DNA of 64,000 nucleotides from JBGTFE01 sp049799955 (GCA_049799955.1 JBARIW010000065.1:40013-104012), one strand, 5' to 3'. Shown: positions 1 through 9,290, counted from the stretch's first letter. Notes: generated from the sequence alone by a model not told the origin. Made by a program: numbers and translations.

Positions 1-531
1 GGTTACGCCGCTTCCCTTAGCCGTCGAGTCGAAAACGTTGACTCCGTTTTGACGATTTACGACGATTTCGTTCCAGCCGATGCGGTCGGCATAGTTTTTA
101 TTTTCAAATTTAACGCGGCTGACGATTTCTAAATTCTGCACATCAGCGATTAAGTTCCATTCAATGCGAAGCGTCGAAAGCCCGCCCGCGCCTTCTTTGA
201 GCAGGATTTTTTTATTATCGGCGCGAAGTTCGAGCGGCTGATTATTGACCGACAGAAACAAATTTGCCAGAAACTGCGGCGTTATTTTTTCCGCGTAAGC
301 GTTTAACTCGTCCTGCGAGAGCGCGCCGTTTTTGTCCGTGTCAATCGCGCCCGTTTCCTGAAAGGTCGGAATTTCCGCCAAATCCAAAATCTGCCGCACT
401 TTTATCTGCGATTTCCCGACTTCGAGGCGCGAATATTGATTAACAGAGAAATTTCCCAATGGATGCGCCATTGCCGTTTGAGCAAAGGCAAAAATTAAAA
501 GCGCAATTATTAGATAAAGTTTGTTTCGCAT
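1..531 (-). CDS. Partial NicO/high-affinity nickel-transporter family protein, N-terminal part
   Basis: The gene enters from the left edge; only the first 177 codons are present. Reading from the ATG at 531, it has a signal peptide (hydrophobic residues 5-20, ending TAMA), then HPLGNFSVNQYSRLE, which resembles the extracytoplasmic N-terminal domain (HPLGNFT.NHY) seen on many bacterial NicO/RcnA-like nickel-cobalt transporters. An EF-hand-like loop DTDKNGALSQDEL follows near residue 65. The membrane-spanning transport domain would lie outside the window, so the transporter call rests on the N-terminal domain alone. A TPR lipoprotein gene lies upstream on the same strand. Confidence 0.6.
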   Translation of the reverse strand, partial: MRNKLYLIIALLIFAFAQTAMAHPLGNFSVNQYSRLEVGKSQIKVRQILDLAEIPTFQETGAIDTDKNGALSQDELNAYAEKITPQFLANLFLSVNNQPLELRADNKKILLKEGAGGLSTLRIEWNLIADVQNLEIVSRVKFENKNYADRIGWNEIVVNRQNGVNVFDSTAKGSGVT

Positions 532-548
532 TTTTCCGTCCGATTTCA

Positions 549-608
549 GAGCCGGTTTTTGATTATCGGGTTTGATTTGCTGGTCTATCGATAATCAAAA
601 ACCGGCTC
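549..608. repeat. 20-bp perfect inverted repeat between two minus-strand genes
   Basis: Arms at 549-568 and 589-608 are perfect reverse complements around a 20-base spacer. It sits between the end of the TPR lipoprotein gene and the start of the NicO-like gene. No strong T-run follows, so it could be an attenuator, an mRNA-stabilising hairpin or a protein site. Confidence 0.7.
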
Positions 609-620
609 CAAAAAGCTATG

Positions 621-1916
621 TTATTTCAATTCTTCTAATGCTTTTTTCGCATTTTCCGCCTGCAAAACGTCAAAAGCCGGATTTGTTTTCATCGCAAGCC
701 GCAAAAGCTTCGCCGCTTCCTTTTTGTTTCCCAGATTTTTTTCAATCATTCCGGCGTGATAGAGAATTCGCGCGTCGTTCGTTTTTAGTTTCAAAGCTTC
801 GGTTATCGACGTTTTTGCTTCCTGAAACTTCCCGTTTTTATAAAGACACCACGCGTAAACGTCAGCCGTGTAAATGTCTCGTCGCGCGTCGTTCTCGCGC
901 CCGGCGATTGTCAAAGCTTCGTCAAGACGAATATCGCGGTCAGCCCACAAAAGCGCGAGACGGCGCAAATCCGCGCTGCCGAATTTCTGCTCGATAGTTT
1001 CCGCCAAATCGTATTGCCGCCGCGCTTTTTCCGCATCATTTTGTTTCGTGTAAATATCGCCTAAAACAATAATCGTTTCGGTTAAAGGCACTCGATTTTG
1101 CGAATCAGTTAAATATTTGATTGCCGAATCAAAATCGCTTTGCGCGGCGCGGACGATTCCTTTTTCGGTCAAAGCGAGGTGATAATTCGGGAAAATCTGC
1201 AAAGCTTCGTCAAAAACCTTTTCGGCTTTGGCAAAATCGCCCGCTTTGAAATATTCTTTGCCAAGCTGAACCAGACACCAGCTTTGCGCTTCCTTGTCCT
1301 GCGGGTCGGCGGTTTTGGCGGCGAGCGTCATCATTTCAACCGCGCCTTTTGAGTCGCCGTGCAGCGAGCGAAGATGCGCGACGCGGGCATAAGACGAGCT
1401 GTTCGGCTTCAAATCAATCATTTTCTGCGCCGCGTCAATCGCTTCCTTATAATTTCCAAGCTCGACGTTCGCGTCGGTCAAAACGCCGTAAACAAATGCA
1501 TCGTTCGGCAATTCTTTCTGCAATTTCTGTCCTAGTTCGAGCGCGTTTTGAAAACGATGGAACGTAAGATTGAGCGACGCCTGAAGCTTTCTTGCGGGAA
1601 CGTCCTGCGGCTCGATTTCCAGAGCGCGATTAACTGCCGTTTCAGCTTTCGTATTGAGGCTGAAATCGCCCGTTTCACGCGCTTTTTTGATATAAACGGT
1701 CGAAAGCTGAACGTATCCGAGCGGCAAATCCGGCGATTTTTCGATGATTTTCAGAACGGAGTTTATTTCCTTATCCGCCGCATCCGTCGAAACATTTTCT
1801 TCCGCCGCTTTAACGGTTACTTCGCTTGTTTTTGAAGAACACGCGCCGCTGATTAAGGCTAAAACAAAAAATGCCGTGATTATAAAAAAATTAATTTTTG
1901 CCGGTTTTGTCTGCAT
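621..1916 (-). CDS. TPR-repeat lipoprotein
   Basis: A secreted lipoprotein of about 431 residues. The start at 1916 (MQTKPAK) is preferred to the upstream TTG at 1931 because GGAG sits 7-8 bases before it. The hydrophobic N-terminus ends in the lipobox LISGAC, so the mature protein should be lipid-anchored at the cysteine. The rest is a run of tetratricopeptide repeats with typical A-x(3)-Y/L-x(5)-A spacing and links such as YKEAIDAAQKMIDLKPNSS. TPR solenoids are protein-interaction scaffolds; no catalytic domain is visible. The partner is unknown. Confidence 0.75.
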   Translation of the reverse strand: MQTKPAKINFFIITAFFVLALISGACSSKTSEVTVKAAEENVSTDAADKEINSVLKIIEKSPDLPLGYVQLSTVYIKKARETGDFSLNTKAETAVNRALEIEPQDVPARKLQASLNLTFHRFQNALELGQKLQKELPNDAFVYGVLTDANVELGNYKEAIDAAQKMIDLKPNSSSYARVAHLRSLHGDSKGAVEMMTLAAKTADPQDKEAQSWCLVQLGKEYFKAGDFAKAEKVFDEALQIFPNYHLALTEKGIVRAAQSDFDSAIKYLTDSQNRVPLTETIIVLGDIYTKQNDAEKARRQYDLAETIEQKFGSADLRRLALLWADRDIRLDEALTIAGRENDARRDIYTADVYAWCLYKNGKFQEAKTSITEALKLKTNDARILYHAGMIEKNLGNKKEAAKLLRLAMKTNPAFDVLQAENAKKALEELK

Positions 1917-2000
1917 AGATTTTCTCCGCAACTGCTTTTAAATAGACTTCGTGCCTGAAGGCGAAACGGTTTCACTTTCAGGCACGAATGTTTGCACGGA

Positions 2001-3539
2001 CTATCTTAAATTGCCGTTTTCATCGACGAGAAAATTGATGTCGCCTTTCTTTCTTTCAGTTCTCTGCGCCGGAGAATTTGCCGGTCGCGGCGTGTTTCCC
2101 TGATTCGGCGAAGCCAGATAAGGAAAACGCGCCAGATACGGCTGCTCGTTGCCGCTGACGCCGTCGCCGACGGAATTGTTCGGCGCGACGTTGTAGTCAG
2201 GCGTAAAAGGCGTTCCGCCAAGCACGACGCGAAGCGAGATGTCGATTACATCATCGCCGACTCTGCGCCCGTTCGGATAACCGCTGACATCGCCGCCGAG
2301 CAAGCCCAGACGAGACGCGCCGGGCGCATTATAGGCAAGCGCCGGAATCGCCACGTTCAGACGCAGGTATTCGTGCGGCTGACCGTCGGACAAAAACGTC
2401 GTGTAATTCGGTCCGGTTACAGCATTGACCGGAATTCCGGTTGCGAAAATCGAAACCATATCATTACGCGGCGCGGGCGGAATGTTTATGTTTATACCGT
2501 TAAAAGCGGCGAGCGCAATCTTTATAAGCTTCGGAAGCTCCGGGTCGAGAACGGCGGGCGCGGCAACCGAATCGCCGGTCGGCGCAAGCGAGTTGAAAGC
2601 GTCTTTTAAGCCGAGCGGAATAACGACCTCGTTGACGAGCGGATTTCCCAGACGCGAAACCTGAACCCAATCGCCCTGCGTGCTCTGCGTTCCGTTTCCG
2701 TTCAAAACACGCGTCGAGCGGCGGCTGGCGGTTGACCAGACGCCGATAACCGCATCCGGCGCGGTTGGGCTTGACGGAACGGCGCGCGAGACGGTCAATT
2801 CCTGAATCGGAAGCTCGAGCGCAATCGTGTTGATGTTAAAGCTTCTTAAAGTATCGACGCCGCCGCTCGCGCCGAGCGAAGTGTAATTGATAGCGTCAAA
2901 AACGCCGAGGTCGAGAAAGAAACCTTCGTCGCGCTGTCCGGCAAAAACTTTTCCGCCGCTTGCCAGATTATAAACCGCCGGTTGTCCCAGATTTTGTTCG
3001 TAATTCGGCGTTACGCGCGGTCCGATATTGCTCGGCGGCGTTAGAAGTCCGGCGGCGATAATTCGACCGCGACGACCGCCGAGACGCTCGATGCGCCGCA
3101 CGGTATAAGTTTGCGGCATATTGTAATCGGCGTCCGTCAGGCTCGAAATCACGGCGTCCGAATTAACCGTGTTCATGCCCAAAACGGTGTTCGGGTTTTT
3201 GATTTGAGTCGTGAATTGAAATTGATAGGTAATGTCTTCGACGCCGTCGCCCGTATTGTCGATTTTGATTTCATACAAAACGGTATCGTCAAAACGGAAA
3301 AACTGCGGTCCGGCTGAAGGGTCTTGTGCCGGAATAAAATTGGAGATAAGCGTTACAAACCCGCCGCGTCCGGCTTCGCTGCTGCGAAACGCGTAAACGT
3401 CGGTGTTGTCGGCAAATCTGTCCATGCTGATAAGCGGCGCTTCGGAATGGCTCGAAGCAAAAATCGGCATCGCCGATATTGAAAAGACAAGCGCGGCGGC
3501 GGCTAAGCCTTTCCCTATATTTTTTACTAAATTTTTCAT
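2001..3539 (-). CDS. DUF4331 domain-containing secreted protein
   Basis: The ATG at 3539 (MKNLVKNIGKG) has an AAGGAGGAA ribosome site 5 bases upstream and is preferred to the longer ORF start at 3563. A signal peptide covers residues 1-28. The mature protein begins with SSHSEAPLISMDRFADNTDV, the hallmark start of DUF4331, and the family fold fills the remaining 480 residues. DUF4331 proteins are common in Acidobacteria and Chloroflexi; their biochemical role is unknown. The spacer upstream of this gene, towards the DUF4394/VCBS gene on the same strand, holds a heptad-repeat palindrome. Confidence 0.85.
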   Translation of the reverse strand: MKNLVKNIGKGLAAAALVFSISAMPIFASSHSEAPLISMDRFADNTDVYAFRSSEAGRGGFVTLISNFIPAQDPSAGPQFFRFDDTVLYEIKIDNTGDGVEDITYQFQFTTQIKNPNTVLGMNTVNSDAVISSLTDADYNMPQTYTVRRIERLGGRRGRIIAAGLLTPPSNIGPRVTPNYEQNLGQPAVYNLASGGKVFAGQRDEGFFLDLGVFDAINYTSLGASGGVDTLRSFNINTIALELPIQELTVSRAVPSSPTAPDAVIGVWSTASRRSTRVLNGNGTQSTQGDWVQVSRLGNPLVNEVVIPLGLKDAFNSLAPTGDSVAAPAVLDPELPKLIKIALAAFNGININIPPAPRNDMVSIFATGIPVNAVTGPNYTTFLSDGQPHEYLRLNVAIPALAYNAPGASRLGLLGGDVSGYPNGRRVGDDVIDISLRVVLGGTPFTPDYNVAPNNSVGDGVSGNEQPYLARFPYLASPNQGNTPRPANSPAQRTERKKGDINFLVDENGNLR

Positions 3540-3558
3540 TATTTCCTCCTTGGAAAGT

Positions 3559-3669
3559 GTCATTCGTCATTAGTCCTTTGTCCTTTGTCCTTTGCGGGAT
3601 TGAATTTAATTAAATAATTCAACTTAAATTCAATTAGCAAAGGACGAAGGACAAAGGACAACTGACAAA
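3559..3669. repeat. Heptad-repeat palindrome 1 (GTCCTTT family)
   Basis: The left side is built of 7-mers of the form GTC.TT. (GTCATTC, GTCATTA, then GTCCTTT three times). The right side is the complementary series CAAAGGA, CGAAGGA, CAAAGGA, CAACTGA. An AT-rich 45-base spacer separates them. It fills the whole gap between two minus-strand genes. Confidence 0.85.
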
Positions 3670-6123
3670 TTAGTGCGTGTCGTAATTTGCGACCGGATAA
3701 TCTCCGTTTTGTCCGAACTGCGTTATCAAAACAGCGTTGTTAAAGCTTCTAAATACGTAGAATATGCCGCCCGACGGGTCGAATGTTGAAATATCCGTTC
3801 TGCCGTCGCCGTCATAATCGCCCTGCGTCGTGTATTGCGGTTTCGTGCCGAAATTAACGATTGTTACGCTGCTGTCGGAACTTCGCAAAATATACCATGT
3901 GAATTGCGAGCCTTGGCGGACGACCGCGTAATCGGTCTTGCCGTCGCCGTCATAATCGCCCGGAACGACCAAATCGCTGCCCAAGCCGAAGCTGACGGCG
4001 GTAAAGCCGAGCGTCGAGCGTTGAACGTAATACGTCGCCTGCCCGCCGCCCGAGCCGCGATACGCGCCCAAATCGAAACGACCGTCGCCGTCGTAATCGC
4101 CCGGAACGGCTACGTCGATGTCGAGTCCGAACTGTTCGATTCGGAAGCTGTTGTTCGCGCTGTTGTTGATATACCAGATAAGCTGTCCGCCCGTTCGGCG
4201 CGCGACCGCGTAATCGGTTTTGCCGTCGCCGTCGTAATCACGCGCGACCGGCTCGTCGCCGTTAATCCCGAACTGATAAGCCTGAACCGTCGCGTCCGAG
4301 CTTCTGAAAATGTAGAAAATTCCGGTCGAAGGTCGCCAGACGGCAACGTCCGTTCTACCGTCGGCGTCGTAATCGCCCGGCGTTTGAACGTCGCTTCCCG
4401 CAAGACCGAACTGAACGGTGTAGAACGAATTGTTCGAGCTTCGGTTGATGTAATAAGTATTATCACCGAAACGGTCAATGACGTTATCGGTTCTACCGTC
4501 GCCGTCAAAATCGAGCGTCGCCGTCGAAGCGCCCGCAGCCGTGCTTCTGCCAACGGCAAATGCGCTAATCGCCTGTCCGCCGCCAATCGGACCGATAATC
4601 GAAGCCGCGCCGGTTGTCAGATTGATTGAATAAAGTCCCGAATTAGTTACGCCCTGCACCTGCAAAGCCGCCAGAGCTGAATTGCTTCCGGTCGTAATAT
4701 CGAATCCGTTGACGGCGGAAACATTCACGCCGAGACTGCCGACAGTATTCAAAGTGCCGTTATTCGGCGGATTTTGCGTCGCCAGAATATCCAGATTCGT
4801 GTCGATGTCGTAAAGCGTCGTCGCCGTCGCTCCAGCAAAGCTGTTTGTATAGCCAGCCGCCGTAATGTTCGGATTCTGTGCGTTGTTCGGGTCGCCCGCC
4901 GCATACTGCAATGTAGTATCCGTCCCGGTTATAGTTCCGTCGTTCGGATTGAGCCGCAGATTCTGGTCTGTGTCCGAAACGACGCGGATGCGGTCAGGCA
5001 CGGGATTAAAATCAAAGCCGAAAGCCGTGCCGTTTAAGGTAAACGCTCCGGCTGCTCCGACCGCGCTTGCCGCGCCCGTGAAAATATTTATCGTGTATAA
5101 ACGGCTGGTGCTTCCGAGAGCGTAAAGCTGTCCGGTCGCGGGACGAAAATCGATGCCGAGAATATTTTCGCCCGTCTGAAGTCCGGTAATTGCTGTCGGC
5201 GCGCCGAGAAGCGTGTTCGGGCGAGACGTGTTAAAGCGAATCAGATTGTTCGAAGTCGTTACGGCATAGCCGATTGAATTTGTCGTCGCGCCCGTCTCGA
5301 CTGCAATCCCGCGTATCGGGATAAGATTGGCAGCGCCGCCGACCGAGCCGACAGCCGTTGCCGCGCCGCTTGCGAGATTCACCGTGTAAAGCATCGGATT
5401 GCCCGTGCCGATTGCCGGCGAGGCGACCAGATAAGCCGTGCCGTCAATCGGCGAAATATCGAAACCGTTGGCGTCGCCGACATTCGTGCCGAGCGCGCCG
5501 ACCGTAACGAGCGTTCCGTTGTTCGGCGGATTCTGCGTGTAAAGCGTGTCGTTATTTGTGTCGATGTCGTAAAGCGTCGTCGTCGTCGCGCCGAAAAAAC
5601 TGTTTGTATATCCGGCGGCAGTAACGTGCGGCGTGCCCGGATTCAGATTCGCGTCGTTTGTTACCGCGCCGTTCGCCGGATTAACGCGCAAATTTTGCCC
5701 TGTATCCGAGACGATGCGAAGACGGTCAACCGTCGGGTTGAAATCGACTCCGAATTCCGTGCCGTTAAGCGCGGTCGATAAAACCGCGACAAATGTTGCC
5801 GCCGCGGTCGTTTTATTTACAACGTAAAGACGGCTCGCGCTGCCGACGGCGAAAAGCTGTCCGGTTGCCGGTCGAAAATCGATTCCGATGACCGTTTCGC
5901 CGCCCTGCAAGCCCGTGATTGCCCCGATTGTTACAAGCGTTCCGGGATTTGCGCTGTTAAAACGAACGAGCTGGTTTCCCGTCGTAACGCCGTAAATATT
6001 AGCGGCTGTAACGGTAACTCCTTCTCCTTTCTGCGCGTTCACCTGAACCGAACCGGCGACAAAAAATACACCCAATAAAAAAAGCACAGCCCGGAAGCTA
6101 TGCCCGTAAAATCTTTTTCTCAT
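3670..6123 (-). CDS. Secreted DUF4394 plus FG-GAP/VCBS-repeat protein
   Basis: An 817-residue exported protein. A signal peptide (ends QVNAQ, about residue 31) is followed by two tandem DUF4394 units, each containing G.DFRPATGQL.A.GS.SRLY and a DRLR/DRIRVVSDT.QNLR.NP block, covering about residues 40-540. The C-terminal third holds five or more FG-GAP/VCBS-like repeats with DYDGDGKTDYAV or DYDADGRTD cores, which bind calcium in related proteins and form propeller blades. GGGGGA precedes the ATG. The function is unknown; an extracellular or surface structural or adhesive role is an inference from architecture. Confidence 0.8.
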   Translation of the reverse strand: MRKRFYGHSFRAVLFLLGVFFVAGSVQVNAQKGEGVTVTAANIYGVTTGNQLVRFNSANPGTLVTIGAITGLQGGETVIGIDFRPATGQLFAVGSASRLYVVNKTTAAATFVAVLSTALNGTEFGVDFNPTVDRLRIVSDTGQNLRVNPANGAVTNDANLNPGTPHVTAAGYTNSFFGATTTTLYDIDTNNDTLYTQNPPNNGTLVTVGALGTNVGDANGFDISPIDGTAYLVASPAIGTGNPMLYTVNLASGAATAVGSVGGAANLIPIRGIAVETGATTNSIGYAVTTSNNLIRFNTSRPNTLLGAPTAITGLQTGENILGIDFRPATGQLYALGSTSRLYTINIFTGAASAVGAAGAFTLNGTAFGFDFNPVPDRIRVVSDTDQNLRLNPNDGTITGTDTTLQYAAGDPNNAQNPNITAAGYTNSFAGATATTLYDIDTNLDILATQNPPNNGTLNTVGSLGVNVSAVNGFDITTGSNSALAALQVQGVTNSGLYSINLTTGAASIIGPIGGGQAISAFAVGRSTAAGASTATLDFDGDGRTDNVIDRFGDNTYYINRSSNNSFYTVQFGLAGSDVQTPGDYDADGRTDVAVWRPSTGIFYIFRSSDATVQAYQFGINGDEPVARDYDGDGKTDYAVARRTGGQLIWYINNSANNSFRIEQFGLDIDVAVPGDYDGDGRFDLGAYRGSGGGQATYYVQRSTLGFTAVSFGLGSDLVVPGDYDGDGKTDYAVVRQGSQFTWYILRSSDSSVTIVNFGTKPQYTTQGDYDGDGRTDISTFDPSGGIFYVFRSFNNAVLITQFGQNGDYPVANYDTH

Positions 6124-6399
6124 AAACTAATCCCCCTGAAAATTTCCCGCAAAATAATTTGCCGGATAAATGAAACGTATGCGGGAAAAACGCGTCGGCT
6201 TTTCCGATACTTTTCTACACCTTGATATTGTCGGATTCGCCCGCTTTGCCGGAACGGATTCAAGCGGATGAAAAAAAATTTGAATCTAAAAATCAGGCGG
6301 CGCGAAGAACGCCTTAAAGTGCGAACCGGCGAATGTTTTGTTATTGTAGTTATTTGCTTGAACGCAAGAATTTTTATCTGTTTTAATATAGCTAGTTTT

Positions 6400-8202
6400 A
6401 TGAATCCGAAATTTATCAGAAACTTTTCCATCATCGCCCACATCGACCACGGCAAATCAACGCTTGCCGACCGAATTCTTCAGCTCACGGGCGCGGTTTC
6501 AGACCGCGATATGGAAGACCAGCATCTCGACGATATGGATTTGGAGCGCGAGCGCGGCATCACGATTAAGGCTCACGCCGTGCGGCTCGATTACACGGCG
6601 AAAGACGGTCAGAAATACGTTTTGAATTTAATCGACACGCCCGGGCACGTCGATTTTTCCTACGAAGTTTCCAGAAGCTTGTCGGCTTGCGAAGGCGCGC
6701 TTCTCGTCGTTGACGCGTCGCAGGGCGTCGAAGCGCAGACGCTTGCGAATACATATTTAGCGATTGAAAACGATTTGGAACTCATTCCCGTTCTCAACAA
6801 AATCGATTTGCCGAGCGCCGAACCCGACCGCATCAAGGAGCAAATCGAAAACATTATCGGGCTTGATACGAGCCACGCCGTTCTCGCTTCGGCGAAAATG
6901 GGCATCGGCATTCAGGACATTGTCGAACAAATCATCAAGGATGTTCCAGCGCCGAAAGGCGACCACAACGCGCCGCTCAAAGCCTTGATTTTCGACAGTT
7001 GGTACGATTCGTATCGCGGCGTTATCGTTCTTTTCCGCATCATCGAAGGAACGATTAAAAAAGGCACGAAAATTCGTTTCTTCAACACCGGACGCGAATA
7101 TCTGGTCGAAACTCTCGGCGTAAACCGCCCGCGCCCGACGCCGATAAATGAGCTTTCGGTCGGTGAAGTCGGATTCCTGACCGCTTCGATAAAAACCGTC
7201 GCCGACGTGCAAATCGGCGACACGATAACTGAAGCCGCGCGTCCGGTCGATACGCCTTTTCCCGGTTTTCAGGAAGTAAAACCGATGGTTTTCGCAGGAC
7301 TTTACCCGATTGATTCGGCGCAATACGAAGATTTGCGCGACGCGATGGATAAACTGCGCCTGAACGACGCATCGTTTTTCTACGAGCCGGAAAGCTCGAC
7401 CGCGCTTGGCTTCGGTTTTCGCTGCGGCTTTCTCGGACTTCTGCACATGGAAATCATTCAGGAGCGTTTAGAGCGTGAATTCAATCTCGAACTAATCACC
7501 ACCGCGCCCGGCGTGCGTTACCGCGTAACGACGACGAACGGCGAAGTGATGGAAGTCGATTCGCCTTCGAAAATGCCGGAAACGGGCAGAATCTCCAAAA
7601 TCGAAGAGCCTTATATCGAAGCGACGATTTTAACGGGCGACGCATTCCTCGGCGGAATTCTGCCGCTTCTCGACGAAAAACGCGGCGTGCAGAAAAAGTT
7701 CGAATACGTTACCGACACGCGCGTGATGCTCGTTTACGAGCTGCCGCTCAACGAAATCGTTCTGGATTTTTACGATAGATTAAAGTCTGTTTCCAAAGGC
7801 TACGCCTCGCTCGATTATCATTTTTCCGATTACCGCGAAAGCAATCTCGTAAAATTGGATGTTTTAGTTTCAGGCGAGCCGGTCGATGCTCTCTCGCTCG
7901 TTCTGCACCGCAACACCGCCGAAGCGAAAGGCAAGCTCGTCGTCTCGAAAATGAAGGAACTAATCCCGCGCCAGATGTTCGAAGTCCCGATTCAGGCGGC
8001 AATCGGCAGTAAAATCATCGCCCGCGAAACCGTCAAAGCGATGGGCAAAAACGTAACCGCCAAATGCTACGGCGGCGACATCAGCCGCAAGCGCAAACTG
8101 CTCGAAAAACAAAAAGAAGGCAAAAAGCGAATGAAAAAAGTAGGCAGAGTAGAGATTCCGCAGGAAGCATTTTTAGCGATTTTGAAAGTTAATGAAAGCT
8201 GA
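6400..8202 (+). CDS. lepA: Elongation factor 4 (LepA) GTPase
   Basis: A translational GTPase that acts on stalled or mistranslocated ribosomes. The start at 6400 (MNPKFIRNFSIIAHID) gives 600 residues, matching the family (about 599); the upstream ORF start at 6268 would add a 44-residue extension unlike LepA. G-motifs are AHIDHGKST (G1), GITIKAH (G2), DTPGHVDF (G3) and NKID (G4). The LepA-specific C-terminal domain ends GRVEIPQEAFLAIL. No clear Shine-Dalgarno is seen. The last 11 bases overlap the start of the PIN toxin gene, and a copy of the C-terminal codons reappears at 8864-8914. Confidence 0.97.
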   Translation: MNPKFIRNFSIIAHIDHGKSTLADRILQLTGAVSDRDMEDQHLDDMDLERERGITIKAHAVRLDYTAKDGQKYVLNLIDTPGHVDFSYEVSRSLSACEGALLVVDASQGVEAQTLANTYLAIENDLELIPVLNKIDLPSAEPDRIKEQIENIIGLDTSHAVLASAKMGIGIQDIVEQIIKDVPAPKGDHNAPLKALIFDSWYDSYRGVIVLFRIIEGTIKKGTKIRFFNTGREYLVETLGVNRPRPTPINELSVGEVGFLTASIKTVADVQIGDTITEAARPVDTPFPGFQEVKPMVFAGLYPIDSAQYEDLRDAMDKLRLNDASFFYEPESSTALGFGFRCGFLGLLHMEIIQERLEREFNLELITTAPGVRYRVTTTNGEVMEVDSPSKMPETGRISKIEEPYIEATILTGDAFLGGILPLLDEKRGVQKKFEYVTDTRVMLVYELPLNEIVLDFYDRLKSVSKGYASLDYHFSDYRESNLVKLDVLVSGEPVDALSLVLHRNTAEAKGKLVVSKMKELIPRQMFEVPIQAAIGSKIIARETVKAMGKNVTAKCYGGDISRKRKLLEKQKEGKKRMKKVGRVEIPQEAFLAILKVNES

Positions 8203-8627
8203 AACTTATCAAATCATTTTAGATACAAATGTTTTGCTTTCGGCTTTGCGTTCACAATTCGGCGCATCTTTCCGGCTTTTATCTGTAATTAGAAGATTCG
8301 CGCTTTAAAACGAATCTCTCAGTAGCTCTTGTTTTGGAATATGAAGATGTTCTAAAGCGTCCTGAAATGAATCTACAGCTTACGCATCAGGAAATTGATG
8401 ACGTGCTTGATTTTTTGTGTCAAAATGCAAATTTAAGGGAGATTTTCTATCTTTGGCGACCTACCTTACGCGACCCGAAAGATGATTTTCTTTTAGAACT
8501 GGCGGTTGAAAGTAATTGCGATTATATTGTTACCTTCAACACGAAGGATTTTGCCGAAGCCGGAAAATTTGGCATCAAAGCAATTAGACCGAATGAATTT
8601 TTACGAATAATCGGAGAACTAAAATGA
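8192..8627 (+). pseudogene. PIN-domain toxin of a toxin-antitoxin module, frameshifted
   Basis: From the ATG at 8192 the frame reads a typical PIN start (QIILDTNVLLSAL, first catalytic Asp) through FRLLS, then stops at 8306. The continuation lies in the +1 frame from about 8289 (LEDSRFKTNLSVALVLEYED) to the stop at 8627, with the later PIN acidic residues in LRDPKDD and IVTFNTKDF. Removing one A near 8287 restores RLLSVLEDSRF and an intact PIN protein of about 144 residues. It is either a mutated gene or a sequencing error. The family (PIN, COG1569-like) cleaves RNA. The end overlaps the antitoxin ATG (ATGA). Confidence 0.8.
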
Positions 8628-8863
8628 GCGTAATCGAAAACGTAACCATTCCCGAATCATTACTCAAAAAGGTGCGCGAGCTTTCCGAAAAAGAAGGCAT
8701 CACTGTTGACCAGTTCATTTCGTCAGCTATTGCCGAAAAAGCATCGGCTTGGGCAACTGTCGAATATCTGAAAGAACGCGCAAGCCGCGGAAGTCGTGAA
8801 AAGTTTCTAAAAGCATTAAGTAAAGTGCCAAAAGTTGAACCCGACGAAGAAGATAAAATCTAA
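8624..8863 (+). CDS. Ribbon-helix-helix-like antitoxin partner of the PIN toxin
   Basis: A small protein of 79 residues translationally coupled to the PIN gene by an ATGA overlap. The N-terminus ENVTIPESLLKKVRELSEKE then GITVDQFISSAIAEK has the beta-strand/helix/helix pattern of MetJ/Arc/CopG-type antitoxins. The acidic, disordered C-terminus (VPKVEPDEEDKI) would be the toxin-binding tail. It should neutralise the PIN RNase and repress the pair. The toxin-first order is common for this PIN family. Confidence 0.75.
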   Translation: MSVIENVTIPESLLKKVRELSEKEGITVDQFISSAIAEKASAWATVEYLKERASRGSREKFLKALSKVPKVEPDEEDKI

Positions 8864-8914
8864 AAAGCAGGACGCGTCGAGATTCCGCAAGAGAATGTCC
8901 GAATAAAAAACTGA
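8864..8914 (+). other. Displaced remnant of the lepA 3' end
   Basis: Directly after the antitoxin stop the frame reads KAGRVEIPQEN, nearly identical to the LepA C-terminal KVGRVEIPQEA encoded at about 8142-8169, but with different codons (CGC GTC GAG against AGA GTA GAG). This looks like the original lepA tail, pushed downstream when the toxin-antitoxin cassette inserted and supplied a replacement tail. Confidence 0.6.
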
Positions 8915-8942
8915 TTGATTTGACGGCTTTTCAATTTTAATT

Positions 8943-9218
8943 ATGTGCAGAAACATCAAACCGCTTTATAATTTTCAGCCGATGGCGACCGATGAAGAGA
9001 TTCGCCTCGCGGCGATTCAGTTTGTCCGCAAGGTGAGCGGGTTTAATAAGCCTTCCGCCGCGAATCAAGAGGCTTTTGAAACCACGATTGAGGAGATAAC
9101 GACGGCTTCGAGGAAAATGCTTGACGCGCTTGTAACAAACGCGCCGCCGCGTGACCGAGAAATTGAACGCGAGAAAGCGCGGGAACGAAATCGGCTTAGA
9201 TTTGGCAGCGCGAAGTAA
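8943..9218 (+). CDS. DUF2277 family protein
   Basis: A protein of 91 residues starting MCRNIKPLYNF, the conserved start of DUF2277, with the family core IQFVRKVSGFNKPSAANQEA at residues 27-46. Family members are about 80-100 residues, cytosolic, and of unknown function. The charged C-terminus (REIEREKARERNRLRF) is helical. The gene is followed by a palindrome and a convergent esterase gene. Confidence 0.9.
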   Translation: MCRNIKPLYNFQPMATDEEIRLAAIQFVRKVSGFNKPSAANQEAFETTIEEITTASRKMLDALVTNAPPRDREIEREKARERNRLRFGSAK

Positions 9219-9227
9219 AGAAATTGA

Positions 9228-9279
9228 AACGCAGAGACGCGGAGGTTTATTCAAATAAATTTCTCTGCGTCTCTGCGTT
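9228..9279. repeat. Tandem-repeat palindrome 2 (CTCTGCGT family)
   Basis: The left arm 9228-9244 and right arm 9263-9279 (CTCTGCGT twice plus T) are complementary with one mismatch around an 18-base AT-rich loop. It lies between the convergent DUF2277 and esterase genes and may act as a bidirectional terminator. Confidence 0.8.
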
Positions 9280-9290
9280 GATAAATCTTT

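Noticed and set aside
6757..7446. 229-codon minus-strand ORF
   Set aside because: Fully antisense to lepA, with no recognisable motif.
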